Part shown: piece by piece, positions 1-11,296 of the stretch | Position numbering within the stretch: the stretch's first letter is position 1 | Layout: each line of letters begins with the position of its first letter | NCBI RefSeq assembly: GCF_003597395.2 | Contig: NC_133778.1 | Location: 12,462,211-12,526,210, forward strand | DNA from: Chelonoidis abingdonii | Lineage: Eukaryota > Chordata > Testudines > Testudinidae | Length of the DNA: 64,000 nucleotides | Direction: 5' to 3' | Made by a program: the position numbers and the translations under genes | The notes under the pieces: generated by a model | Database searches by the model: none | What the model saw: only the letters and a program-made list of their open reading frames with translations | What the model was told of the DNA's origin: nothing

Positions 1-1849
1 GAAAAAGTTTTTGAGAAGAATCAGAGTCTAGGCTGGATAAGGGCACAGCGAGACTCCCTTCAGTGCGAGTGAAGAGTGAGGAACTTAGACAGGGTTACCG
101 AAAGCAGAGAGCAAGGGGAGGTTTTCCAAGGGGTTTTTTTTTTTTTTCTTTTGGGAAGCGAACTGCTTCTTGCTTGGAGATAGAGTTGCAATTTTTGGGG
201 TTCAGGCATCCCAGTGTCCCCCTGTCCTGGATTCAGACTTGGGATTGAAATATCAAGTGTTCTGAGGATGTAGCGAGGGAAGATGGAACGAATTGAGGGA
301 TGAATGACCGTGGGATAGGCGTACAACCCAACAGCCAGATCTTTTGAGACCCAGAATACAGTCCCTGCGCCCCCAAGCGAGAACCAGACGTGAAGCATGA
401 AGCGACCTCCGTAAGTGTCCCTACTTCTGTACCAAACAGGATAAACAAGACGGTTTTTTAGAATCGCATTGAACCAGGCTTTTGCTGCAGGAGCCATACT
501 GTACAGGAAAATTCGTTAACAGTCTGTGATGAGCGAAAATCCTCCAATTAATCTCCATGAATCGATCGTGGAGGAACTCAAACTATCTTATTGAGAACAT
601 GCTGGCAAGACAGCTTCTCCGTTCCCGATGTAGGTAATTTTCACGCCATGCTTGCAAGACATTTGGTACTGGCAGCATTGAAGGCATGACTGAGATTGAT
701 AAACAATGATTGCTCTCGGTGCTATTGTCAGAGAGGTAATCCATTGTTACTGTAGAAACGACGATGTAATAGGGCAGACATGGCGATTGTACGCCAGAGC
801 GGGGGATGGGAGTAGGATAGCGACGGTTTTCACATCGGCAGGGCTTCTCCCCGTACCACAAGCGCTGGGGGGTGAGGTAGGGTGACATAGCAGCGATCGA
901 TACGATCAGGAGCCATGCGCTTGGTGGGATGTGAAAGAGGGGTGGTGCTCTGAGTCGTCTTACCAGGAGCAAGGCATCTATAGATCACCTGGTTAATAAC
1001 GGCGGCGAAGTCAAAATTTTAAAGCCTCACTTACATCGCCGCGTGACGACGTTGGCCGTACCTGCGTACGTGTGTGCCACACCATCACACAGACACTGAA
1101 TATTTAAACGATACAAGCATTGATAGGAATGACATGTGTCTGTAGATGGATATGTCTACTGTTAAGGTATGCTAGGTTGTCTGTGAAAAGGTATCTTTCC
1201 ACATTCACCTGGTTTGCCTTTCCCCTGCAGCTGCACATTTCTCTGAAGTCCCTGATGCATCACAGAGGCGTGTGGGATAGCGGAGAGAGAAAGACGCCGA
1301 GATGAAATGTTCAGAACCCGGGGGAAATTATGCAGTAAACGCAATGGGGAAAGAGACGAAATGAGAAGATTGGAGCATACAGAAAATGCATGAACGATCC
1401 TGGAGGGCTAGCAGTGAGACCACGTTGGAAAGAACAACGCGATCGCTGCGTTCTCAAACTGAATCTCCACTTGGATTGCATCTTAGGATACGAGTACAGT
1501 TAGCAGAGTCCGCTGCAGCCGCCTGTATAACGCCGCGGTAACCCGACGTCCGCATATCTCCCCCTCACCCAGACGTGTAAGACGTGGGGAAGGCTTCCTG
1601 AGCCGCTATTCTTCCACACCCCTCGAAGTTCAGAAAAGGCTGTAATTCGCAACCAATGTGCTTAATACCTTTCCCTTCCTCTTCCAAAGACACCAGCCAG
1701 GACAACCTACCTATTCTCTGCCTTCTTTTTTAGTTTCTCTTGTAAACAGAAACACGAAGGGAGTGTGGGTGCTCACGGGAAATTAGTAAGGAAACTCATG
1801 ATTCTTAACAAGATGCATAATTACTTTAATGAAATGAATAATAAGTAAT
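1..1849. other. CpG-rich unassigned sequence, possibly the same transposon
   Basis: Base composition resembles the Harbinger remnant to the right, with clustered CpG (for example 1035-1070). Two open frames on the minus strand (60-497 and 583-972) have no motif I recognise. The A/T run at 127-147 is a simple homopolymer. It may be the non-transposase half of the Harbinger element. Confidence 0.35.
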
Positions 1850-3411
1850 TTAATTTCCTCGCAACCTGTAATGAAAAGAGGGAGGGTGCGGTTGCTTACT
1901 CGAATAAGTCCAGTCAAGTGCGGAGTTCATCAAGGGAAGCAAACGAGTCACACCGTCAACCCTGGGCCGTGCTGAAATTTCAAGCTTCTCTGATGGCACG
2001 CCTCCAGGTTCTTCTCTATCCCCTGGCCTCTGCTGCTCGTATTCAGCGGCCAGTGATTTGCTCAGCCTTCCCACGCCAGTAGCTCCCCTTAGCTCATCAC
2101 AAGATTGGGGCACCAGCGCATAGCACAGCATTTTGGATCTGAGGCGAGTAAGTAATATGCCACGACCCTTTAAGGCAAATCACATCTCGCACCGCTTACT
2201 CGCTACGTATTTGAACACTCATGACCACTGTGGCCAGGGCCCAGTGTGGGATCGTTCATAGCCAGCACCAAAGGGTAGCTGGTCGCGGCCATAACTGATA
2301 GGGCTTGACATGCCCAACGTATTTCTGTTGGGAGTAATGTCCTTTATTAAAAGACTAGTCTTCCTGAGACGTGCGACGTATGACCTTCCTGGCCATTCCA
2401 CTGGGTTGTGGTGAAGCCTTGTGCTCCACCAGTGCCTTCGGCACCATGGAAAAAGTACCCCTTGCGTGATCACGTACGGGGCTGGTGTCTGGGGCAAATT
2501 AGGGATAAGTGGTTTCCATCTATGGCCCACCACATTCGGAAACCCATTACAGGCAAAGCCAGTCACTTCCTGCCGTAGTTCCAATCACACGCTTTCGTAG
2601 CAGCAGTTCGTTCTATGGCTACTTGCATCGATCTGCAGCCCCCACAGTAGATTGCCCACTCCAATTGATTCCGATACTGCTCTGGCGTTGCAGCTTCAAG
2701 GGTATTGCCACTCGCTTCCCTGTGAGTGGCGCTCATGTTGTATTTTCGGCGTTCAGGTGTCAGGGAAGCATGTGCACAAAGTTCTATTAGAATGCTCTTT
2801 GCGCAGAAAGTCCAGCCACTCGATCGTCTGTTCTAACCGCAAAATCTGTCCACCATTCCTGTCTTGTGCCATTCGAGACCGTGCATTGCGTAAATGCCCG
2901 TTATAGCAGTCGACTCCAAAACTGCTGGCAGCAGGTAGGGAATCTGCCTCCATCTCGTCATCAGCTGTCCAGCCTAGCAATAGTGCCTCCTCCTCTCCCC
3001 TGCCTTGCAGTTCACTGTTCACTCATATGTCAGCACTGGAACGCGAGGTGCTTGACGACTGGTCAGGAAACCGTGTGTGATCTCAGCGGTCCGATGATTG
3101 CTGTGGTATGGGCGTTTGCTCATGCATTCCGCGATAGAAGGGCCGTGGTTCTTGACGCCTCGACAAAGAGGAGAGGCGTGTACCCAGCACACGTGGAATT
3201 TTCTGCCCACAGGCCTGTGCTTCTCAACACGGAAGTGGGAAGTAGTGTAGTGGAGGACCGTAAAAAGTACGCGTCGCGAAATCGGAGTGACTGGACATGG
3301 ATGCACATCGATTTGTGGTCGCATTTGGATGCGCAAAACCGATTTTATAACATCGGTTTTGTAATATCGGTTTAAACTACTTCGAAATAATCGTGCAGTG
3401 TAGACGTACCC
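1850..3411 (-). mobile_element. Decayed PIF/Harbinger DNA transposon (right part with terminus)
   Basis: The right end reads GCAGTGTAGACGTACCC followed by TAA at 3412-3414. That matches the 3-bp TTA/TAA target preference of Harbinger elements and the GTCTACAC ends common in turtle Harbinger MITEs. Read from right to left, remnants of a Harbinger transposase occur in the expected order. CpG content is clearly higher than in flanking DNA, suggesting a younger or GC-richer insert. The left terminus was not found and may lie before the window. Confidence 0.65.
1855..2770 (-). pseudogene. Harbinger-type DDE transposase pseudogene
   Basis: Three blocks match the HARBI1/PIF transposase order, each in a different or shifting frame. 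At about 2640-2745, GKRVAI, then LEAATPEQYR, then a GQSTVGA stretch correspond to the EKRVAI...KLATPDSYR...GKSTVG region. At about 2330-2584, GFPNVVG then a PWCRRHWW frame and RKTSLLIK correspond to the block around the first catalytic Asp and the GWSG..HD segment. At about 1853-1990, LLPLMNSALDWTYSSKQ and FHYRL correspond to DPAYPLLPWLMKPY and FNYRL. Frameshifts and stops make the gene dead. The frame at 2753-3022 is probably the upstream part but is not clearly conserved. Confidence 0.6.
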
Positions 3412-3482
3412 TAAGACATTTCAGGTAAATAGGATCTGCCCCTCCCACCCAAATTACTTGGAGGGTTTGAAACAGGCTACTG

Positions 3483-3700
3483 CAGGGGTTCTCAAACTGG
3501 GGGTCAGGACCCTCAGGGGGTCACGAGGTTATTATACAGGGAGTCACGAGCTGTCAACCTCCACCCCAAACCCCGCTTTGCCTCCAGCACTTATAATGGC
3601 GTTAAATATATAAAAAAGTGTTTTTAATTTATAAAGTGGGTCGCACTCAGAGACTTGCTATGTGAAAAGGGTCACCAGTAAAAAAGTTTGAAAGCCACTG
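3483..3700. mobile_element. Short non-autonomous hAT element
   Basis: The ends are inverted: CAGGGGTTCTCAAACT at the left and AGTTTGAAAGCCACTG at the right. Flanking 8-bp duplications are GGCTACTG and GGCTAACG (6 of 8 match). The length of about 218 bp is typical of internally deleted hAT copies. Confidence 0.85.
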
Positions 3701-4137
3701 GGCTAACGGAAGCTGTATCATTAGAACCTTGCTATCAGAGTCACCCCTATAGATCCATAACATAGCTCTCTCTCTCCCATAGAATCTTTGTCATTCTGAC
3801 AGTTAACCAGTAAACAAAGTATATGATTTGGAATATATATTTTAAAAGCAATGCATGGAACTCCTATACAATGCCTCTGCTTGCAAATTGTGGGACAAAA
3901 AAATCTCTGTGAGCCACTTAAAAATATAGAAAAGAGACCAGAAGTAAGTAGTCACAAGGTCACTCTTCTGAGCATTTTTTGACTTAAATTAAAAAGATAA
4001 AAAATACAAGGGTAGCCATCACAATTTTCTAACTAATGGAAATGACAAAAGTTGTGATCATTCTGCCTCGAGAAATGAAGTAACTATTCAATAGAACATG
4101 CTCCAAACACTTGGACAAGGAAACTGCTATATGCAGG

Positions 4138-4292
4138 TTTTCAAAAGTGTCCAGCTCTTAAATAAAAGTGCCCAGATTTTCAAAAGTGAGAACAGTGGAA
4201 GCTTGCGGGTTCCGAGAACTTCTGGTCACTTCATTTAAGTGTCTAAATGGGAGCTGCTGGGGTTCAGCTGTTTTGAAAAATCTGGCCCTAAA
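4138..4292. repeat. Old TTTTCAAAAGTG-type interspersed repeat
   Basis: Repeated TTTTCAAAAGTG blocks and a closing GAAAAATCTGGCCC stretch match a repeat style seen again at 49802-49926. It lies just downstream of the SPAG16 exon at 4444-4571. Confidence 0.4.
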
Positions 4293-4443
4293 ATGATTGT
4301 TTCCATTCTCAACCTAAGCTTATTTTCTTGAAGAGAAGGTTTCTCAAAATAAAGTTTGACTTTTCTTTGAAGCACAAAGAGACTGGATTGTCTACATTTA
4401 TTCCAGAGTCATCACAGTTAGATGGACATTTAAAAAGTTTTAC

Positions 4444-4571
4444 CATTCAGTTTGGAAGCAGTCAAGGGTTCTGACCATCCCCATTCTGACCAGAAAATTG
4501 CAAAGAAAGTCATCCACAACTTCAGGTATTTTAGACACTGAATGCTTAGAAGTCAGAACAGATCGCTGAGC
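4444..4571 (-). CDS. SPAG16: SPAG16 exon with LisH-like motif
   Basis: This is a 128-bp exon of 42 codons plus two bases. The acceptor is TTTCATTTCAG|GCTCAG and the donor GAATG|GTAAAA on the minus strand. The translation starts AQRSVLTSKHSVSKIPEVV and continues DDFLCNFLVRMGMVRTLDCF, then QTE and a split Trp codon. Mammalian SPAG16 has PEVIEDFLCNFLIKMGMTRT followed by LDCFQSEW in the same place. The pattern FL...GM..TLDCF..EW resembles a LisH dimerisation motif, which is inference. It joins the exon at 21058-21156 across a 16.5-kb intron in phase 0. The exon is intact; the next one should lie left of the window. Confidence 0.9.
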
Positions 4572-4709
4572 CTGAAATGAAAAAAATTAGTATTTGTTAT
4601 TTTAAATATGTGCAATCCCAGAAAAAGATACAAGAATCCATTACTTCCTAGCCTATAATCCAATCCCGGGGCCACTCTCCATCCAATAGTCATTGGAATA
4701 AAACAATGT

Positions 4710-5262
4710 AAGACATCTAAACCATTTGTGTGAAAGTGTGATGCTGTGTATAAGAAAGATGACCATTTATATCACTGTTACACTTTGTATAAGATTTATG
4801 GAAATTGTGTATCATGTAAGGCGTCAATGGTAAAGTTACAATAAAGTATAATTATCCTGGTTAAATCCACATATCATGTTTGTATTTGAAGTTATGAATA
4901 TTGGCTGTGTTTTATTCCTGATGATTGATATCCACCAGATGGATTTACATCAAGGCTAGAAAGCTATGTATTGATGGCCCATCAAAGACCCTCAGCTCTC
5001 ACAAGGGGCCATTGAAGAAAACTCATCCCATCTAGTAGGTCTTCTTGCAGATGCCTCAGACAGCGCGATGCCGATGACTCACCCCTGTGATTCAGCAAAC
5101 CACGTAAGAACATGTGATATGCTCATGTGGCCCGGGACTCCATCTTGGGCCAGTAATTTTCCACATGCAGGGGCTATGGGCTTTGTTTGGGATAGTAACA
5201 TAAGAAAGCTATGTATTGATGGCCCATCAAAGACCCTCAGCTCTCACAAGGGGCCATTGTGT
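4710..5262. repeat. Unclassified chelonian-type repeat with a 57-bp direct duplication
   Basis: The segment containing CCCCTGTGATTCAGCA and GGGACTCCATCTTGGGCC resembles a repeat I associate with turtle genomes, but I cannot name its class. A 57-bp block beginning AGAAAGCTATGTATTGATGG occurs exactly twice, at 4958-5014 and 5203-5259. The spacing between copies is 245 bp. Confidence 0.5.
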
Positions 5263-5766
5263 CATTCTCAGTGTGGCTTATTCCAGGAACCCAGTCACAG
5301 AAGGATATTACTAAAAAGCAATTTCATTATTGTTCAGAGGTGGAGTTTATTCATATAGATATGAAGTAGAATGTCAGAATGACCTCTTTTCTGGATACAA
5401 ACAAACACATGTACATGGCAAGTAACTAGAGATGTAGCTTCAACATTTGCACTTCGGAATGAAAATTTGGAAGGCCTCTGAAGTTTTAGCCTTAGAAGGT
5501 GTATATGGTCTTTTTATAAAATAAAGTAACCACACAAGACTATAAGTGTGATGCAAATAATTCCATATAATATTCTACAAGTTTTACAACAAAATTGCAA
5601 TAAGCTGCCTCTTTGGGCTATTTTCAGAGATTGAGAGAGATGTTTGACACAAACAGGATTTTAGACTGAGATTGCTCTATTCCACAGGTACTGTAAAGTA
5701 ACGCTCCCACCTGTACCTGTCCCTCTCAATCTTTAAACAGTTAGTACTGCAGTTAATAGTGTATAG

Positions 5767-6077
5767 TAGTGGTGGGCAACCTGCGGCCTGTCAGGGTAAA
5801 TCACTAGTGAGCCGCGAGACCGTTTGTTTACATAGACTATCCGCAGGCACGGCCGCCTGCAGCTCCTAGTGGCTGTGGTTCAGCATTCCCGGCCAATCAG
5901 AGCTGCGGGAAGTTGCAGTCAGAGCATGCCGCTTCCTGCAGCTCCCATTTGCCGGGAACGGCCAACCGCAGCCAGTAGGAGCTACGGGTGGCTGTGCCCC
6001 TGGAAGGTCAATGTAAACACACTGTCTCGCAGCCCATCAGCAGATTACCCTGACAGGCTGCAAGTTGCTCACCACCG
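5767..6077. mobile_element. GC-rich fold-back hAT element
   Basis: Terminal inverted repeats of about 34 bp: GGTGGGCAACCTGCGG with GTCAGGGTAA at the left, and TTACCCTGAC with a diverged complement ending ACCACCG at the right. Flanks GTGTATAG and GCCTAGAG agree at 5 of 8 positions. The interior also folds back on itself. Confidence 0.7.
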
Positions 6078-6484
6078 GCCTAGAGCCTGGACAGAAACAG
6101 GAGGAAAATCCCCAATACAACCTACCCTAAATCTCATATGATACAAACTGCATCTTTAATTGAAATGGTAGTATTAATTGAATATAAAGGACCAAGGTCC
6201 TCAATTATGTGCAACAGGCTATAATTAATAGTATATGCTTAGCGCCAAAGCACACTCCAGAGTGGCAGTGTTTTGACTTACTAGAGCTGTACCACAGACA
6301 GATACACTCTAGTTGTGAGAATGCCGTGGCTGTATAGAATGTCTGCTGTCATAGAACGGTCTCCTTTCTATACTCCTGCTGTTCTTTTGGCCCAATTCAA
6401 GTAAATGCCCAACTGTGACACATCCAAAGACTACCTAGGAGAGTAAGGCACCTCACCATCACCTATTCTTAACGTGCAGAAATC

Positions 6485-7266
6485 TTGTTTGTACCTGCTG
6501 TGCATGCTGAAGAAGGCAGTGCAGAAGGGGGAAGAAAATTGGCAGCATATGACCTCCAGAGAAGAAAGAGGAGAACCCATATAACCTCAGCGCAGATAGA
6601 GATAAGCAACCATTTTCAGGCTCCCTGCACAGGTATTACAGCGGTGAATGGTTTGGAAGAGATATCGGAGGGAAGGGATCAGGAGACCTCATTGATAGGA
6701 AGGCATGGGATGCATTGTACTAGGCATGGGGGTTCCACGACCACCACTCCCAAGAGGAGGAAATGGGTAGTGGTGGTCGGGGACTCTGTCCTAAGGGAGA
6801 CGGAGTCATCCATCTGCCGTCCAGACCAGGAAGCGCGAGAAAGTGTGTTGCTTGCCTGGAGCTAGAATTCATGATGTGACGGAGTGTCTGCCAAGACTGA
6901 TCAAGCCCTCAGACCGATACTCCTTCCTACTTCTCCATGTAGGCACCAATGATACTGCCGAGATTGACCTTCAGTGGGTCATTGTAGGTGGCTCTGGGAA
7001 GAAGGTTAAAGGAGTTTAAGGTACATGTCATGTTCTGTTCCATTCTCCCTGTTGAAGGAAAAGGCCCAAGTAGGGACCATCAAATTGTGGAAGTAAATGC
7101 GTGGTTGCATAGATGGTGTCAGAGGGTGGGTTTTGGATTCTTTGACCATGGGATGTTGTTCCAGGAAGGAGAATTGCTAGAAAGTGATGGGATCCACCTA
7201 ATGAAGAGAGGGAAGAGCATCTTCATAGGCAGGCTCGCTAACCTAGTGAGGAGGGCTTTAAACTAG
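6485..7266 (+). pseudogene. CR1 ORF1 esterase-domain pseudogene
   Basis: The reading frame carries the GDS block (VVVVGDSVLRETE) of the SGNH-type esterase found in CR1 ORF1. It shifts frame near 6865, passes a block reading HVGTNDTAEID at about 6940-6970, and finishes in a third piece (6988-7266) with FGFFDHG and DGIHL before the stop. Together these are the nucleophile, Asn and Asp/His blocks of the fold. The domain's role in CR1 retrotransposition is thought to involve membrane or lipid contacts. It has at least two frameshifts, so it is inactive. The start is truncated compared with usual CR1 ORF1 proteins, which have a longer N-terminal region. Confidence 0.8.
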
Positions 7267-7397
7267 ATTCGCCGGAGGCTGGTGACCTAAGTCCTGAGGT
7301 AAGTGGGCAAGTGGGATACCAGGAGGAAACACAAGGAGGAGGGTGCAACATAGGAGGCCTCCTTCTTCATATTGAGAAAGTATGACAATCAACTGTA

Positions 7398-7583
7398 TCT
7401 CTACCCTGATATAATGCTGTCCTCGGGAGCCAAAAAAATCTTACTGTGTTACAGGTGAAACAATCTTATATCGACTTGCTTTGATCCGCCGGAGTGCGCA
7501 GCCCTGCCCCCCCAGAGAACTGCTTTACTGCGTTATATCCGAATTTGTGATATATGGGGTCACGTTATATCAGGGTAGAGGTG
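7398..7583. mobile_element. Mariner-type MITE inserted in CR1
   Basis: Perfect 16-bp inverted ends CTCTACCCTGATATAA and TTATATCAGGGTAGAG lie between TA dinucleotides (7396-7397 and 7584-7585). The element falls between CR1 ORF1 and ORF2 remnants, which resume directly after it. Confidence 0.85.
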
Positions 7584-7595
7584 TAGTTATCTTAG

Positions 7596-10500
7596 GTGCT
7601 TGTACACGAATGCAAGAAGCCTGGGAAACAAACAGGAGGAATTGGATGTCCTGGCACAGGCAAGGATTGGACTAACAGGGGTAACTCACATGACTGGAGC
7701 ACTGTCACTGATGAGTATAAGCTGTTCAGGAAGGACAGGCGGGGGAGAAAAGGTGGAGGAATTGCATTGTATGTAAGAGAGCAGTATGATGGCTCAGAGC
7801 TTCAGTATGGAGCCGGAGAAAAGCCTGTCTTTGGGTTAAGTTTAGAGGCAAGAGCAACAAGGGTGATATCACGGTGGACGTCTGCTGTAGACCACCAGAC
7901 CAGGAGGGTGAAGTAGATGAGGCTTTCACTACTAACAGAAGTTTTCAGATCACAGGCCCTGGTTCTCATGGGAGACTTCAATTTCCGTGACATCTGCTGG
8001 GAAAGCAATACAGCAGTGCACACACATACCAGGAAGTTTTTGGAGAGTGTTGGGGACAACTTCCTGGTGCGAGTGCTGGAGGAACCAACTAGGGGCCGTG
8101 CTCCTCTTGACCTGCTGCTCACAAACAGAGAAGAAATATTAGGGGAAGTAGAAGTGGGTGGCAACCTCAGCAGCAGTGACCATGAGATGATCGAGTTCAG
8201 GATCCTGACAAAAGGAAGAAAGGATAGCAGCAGAATATGGACCCTGGACTACAGAAAAGCAGACTTTGACTCCCTCAGAGGGTTGATGGGCAGGATCCCC
8301 TGGGAGGCTAGTATAAAAGTGAAAGGAGCCCAGCAGAGCTGCCTGCATTTTAAAGAAGCCTTTATAGGCACGGACAACCCTCTGCATGTGCAGAAGATAG
8401 CACATATGGCAAATGACCGCTGGTTTAAAAAAAAATCTTCCGTTGAGCTTACACAACAAAGAAAGCTTACCAAAAAGTGGAACGTGGTCGATGAGACTAG
8501 GACGGAGTTATACCAATATGTTGAATGGGGTGAATCAGGAAGGGAAAATGGCAATTGGCGGTTGCGCTAGCCAAGGGTGAAAAAGATAACAAGAAAGATT
8601 TCTATGGGTATGTTTAGTAACAGAGTGTCGGGCATTGTGGACCTTTTCTGACATGGGGGAGGCAAACGCCTAGTGACAATGTGCGGAAAAGCTCAGTCCT
8701 CTGTCATAACAGATAGTTAAGGGTTAATGTCTCTTTTCCTGTAAGGTTAGAGCTCAGTAACCTGGCTTACTGCCGAGGACCAATTAAGGACAAGTACTTT
8801 CAACTTGGTGGGAGGGGAAGTCTTTTGTTTGTTGCTCTTTCTTTTGGGGTTGTCCGCTCTGGACTAGATGGAGATGTCTCAGCTCTCTAAAATCTTTCGA
8901 ATCTCAGTCTCTCATGTTTCAAACTTGTAAGTAACAGCCAGGAAGCAGGTTAGTCTTTTATTTTTGTTGTCTCCACTATGTAACTGTCTTTTTTGCTGAG
9001 CGGATTTTACTCTGTTTGCTGTAACTTAACCTAGGCTAGCGGGGGTTCCTTCTGTGCTATATGATCTGATTACTGTAAAGTATTTTCCTCTGATTTACGA
9101 GCGATTTTTACTTTTCTTTCTTTAATTACGCTTTCTTTTTAAGAACTGATTGATTTTTCCTTGTTTTAGCTCAAGGGATGATTTGACTACCGGGGATGGT
9201 GGGGGACAGGAGGCGTATGTATTTCTCCTTGTTTTTAAGCTTCCACCAGCTTTGGATCTGCTTCACCAAGGTATGGTAAGTCCTAAGGCACCAGGGGGGG
9301 AAGTTTGGGGGACAGAGTGCTCAAGCATGGACTTTGGATTGTGGCAGTGTACGAGATCTAGTATATTAGCTTAAATGTCTTGCAGGCCCATCTTACTAAA
9401 TTCAGAGTGGGAAGGATTGACTACTCATGCTTTTGTCTCTTGTCTTCAGACAAGTCTGTCCAGACTGCTGCCTGTTGCATCCGATAGGGTGAGGGAGCAG
9501 CCCCCGCGGTGAAGAACAGGTTAAGGACCATTTAGAAAAGCTAGACTGCACAATTGTCCATGGGACCAGATCTATGCATCAAGAGTGGCTCGAGGGGTTG
9601 CTGATGTGATTGCAGAGCATTGGCCATTATCTTTGAAAACTTGTGGCGAGCGGGGGAGGTCCTGGGCAATTGGAAAAAGGCAAAGATAGTGCCCATCTTT
9701 AAAAAATGGAAGAAGGCGAATCCGAGGAACTACAGATGGGTCAGCCTCACCTCAGTCCCCGGAAAAATCATAGAGCTGGTCTTCCAGGAATCCATTTTGA
9801 AGCACTTAGAGGAGAGGAAGATGATCAGGAACAGTCAACATGGATTCATGAAGGGCAAGTCATGCCTGCCCAACCTGACTGCCTTTTATGATGAGATAAC
9901 TGACTCTGTATATATGGAGAAAGCAGTGGATGTAATGTACCTTCACTTTAGCAAAGTTTTTGATAAAGCCTCCCACAGTATTCTTGCCAGCAAGTTAAAG
10001 TAGTACGGATTGAATGAATGGACTACAAGATGGATAGAAAGCTGGTTAGATCATCGGACACAATGGGTAGTGATTAATGACTCAATGTCTAGTTGGCAGA
10101 GTGCCCCAGGTGTTGTTCCTGGGGCCAGTTTTGTTCAACATCTTCATTAATGATCTGGATGATAGGATGGATTGCACCCTCAGCAAGTTCGCGGATGGCA
10201 CTAAACTGGGGGGGGGCGGAGACGTAGATAAGCTGGAGGGTAGGGATAGGGTCCAGAGTGACCTAGACATATTGGAGGATTGGGCCAAAAGAAATCTGAT
10301 GAGGTTCAACAAGGACAAGTGCACAGTTCTGCACTTAGGATGGAAGAATCCTATGCACTATTACAGGCTGGACACCGATTGGCTAAGCAGCAGTTCTGCA
10401 GAAAAGGACCTGGGGATTACAGTGGATGAGAAGCTGGATATGAGCCAACAGTGTGCCCTTGTTGCCAAGAAGGCTAACAGCATTTTGGACTGCATTAGTA

Positions 10501-10930
10501 GGAGCATTACCAGCAGATCAAGGGAAGGGATTATTACCCTCTATTCGGCACTAGTGAGACTACATCTGTAGTACTGGATCCAGTTTTGGGGGCCCCATTA
10601 CAGAAAAGATGTGGACAAATTAGAGAAAATGCAGTGGAGGGCAACAAAAATTATTAGGGGGCTGGGGCACATGACTTATGAAGAGAGGCTGAGGGAATTA
10701 GACTTATTTAGTCTGCAGAAGAGAAGGATGAGTGGGGATTTGATAGCAATCTTCAACTACCTGAAGGGGGGTTCCAAAGAGGACGGATCTAGACTGTTCT
10801 CAGTGGTGGCAGATGACAGAACAAGGAGCAATGGTCTCAAGGTGCAGTGGGGGAAGGTCTAGCTTGGATATTAGGAAAAACTATTTCACTAGGATGGTGG
10901 TGAAGCACTGGAATGGGTTACCTAGGAAAG
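7596..10930 (+). pseudogene. CR1 ORF2 endonuclease/reverse transcriptase pseudogene
   Basis: The endonuclease part retains GGGIALYVRE, LMGDFNFRDICW and SSDHEMIEF, all characteristic of the APE-type nuclease. The reverse transcriptase part retains HGFMKGKSCLPNL, VLFLGPVLFNIFINDLDD, ALVAKKANSILDCISR and LYSALVR blocks. In the catalytic box the usual FADDTKL reads FADGTKL: the codon at 10197-10199 is GGC instead of an Asp codon. Stops and shifts occur throughout, and a solo LTR splits the frame between endonuclease and polymerase. It would copy CR1 RNA by target-primed reverse transcription if intact, but this copy cannot. Confidence 0.85.
8702..9421 (+). mobile_element. Solo LTR nested in CR1 ORF2
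   Basis: The insert begins TGTCATAACAGATAG and ends near TTCAGAGTGGGAAGGA. CR1 coding similarity stops at its left edge and resumes at its right edge. Flanks TCCTC (8697-8701) and TACTC (9422-9426) look like a 5-bp target duplication with one mismatch. The start and end resemble an LTR repeated in turtle genomes. No internal retroviral genes are present. Confidence 0.7.
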
Positions 10931-11230
10931 TGGTGGAATCTTCATCCTTAGAGGTTTTTTAAGGCCCGGCTTGACAAAGCCCTGGCTGGATGATTTAGTT
11001 AGGGTTGGTCCTGCTTTGAGCAGGGGGTTGGACTAGATGACCACCTGAGGTTTCTTCCAACCCTAATCTTCTATGATTCTACATTGTAGATCACCCTTAA
11101 AAACACTAGCCTTCAGCAACACAAGCTTCCAGTCCTTACTCTCAGTATAGATTAGCAACAAGCACAAACCAATCCCCAAGTCTTGCACACATTCCCTGTT
11201 GTGTCCAATCCCTGATCTGCTAAACACTCA

Positions 11231-11296
11231 CGAGAGTTTTTCGGGGCCCCTGGAGTGGGGTCCTTCACTCGCTCAGGGGCCCCCGGAAAACTCTCG
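11231..11296. repeat. 66-bp GC-rich hairpin
   Basis: CGAGAGTTTTTCGGGGCCCC at the left is complementary, with one or two mismatches, to GGGGCCCCCGGAAAACTCTC at the right. It starts a GC-rich module after the CR1 3' end. Confidence 0.75.

Larger units (their letters stand above)
6480..11088 (+). mobile_element. Nearly complete, inactive CR1 LINE with two nested insertions
   Basis: ORF1 esterase remnants (6485-7266) are followed by endonuclease (7596-8570), reverse transcriptase (about 9540-10860) and a CR1 3' end at about 11088 finishing in TTCTATGATTCTA. The 5' end appears truncated within ORF1. A mariner-type MITE (7398-7583) and a solo LTR (8702-9421) interrupt it. Many stops and frameshifts are present. 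Confidence 0.9.

Noticed and set aside
8249..8554. Minus-strand frames opposite the CR1 endonuclease
   Set aside because: They are shadows of the plus-strand CR1 coding sequence.
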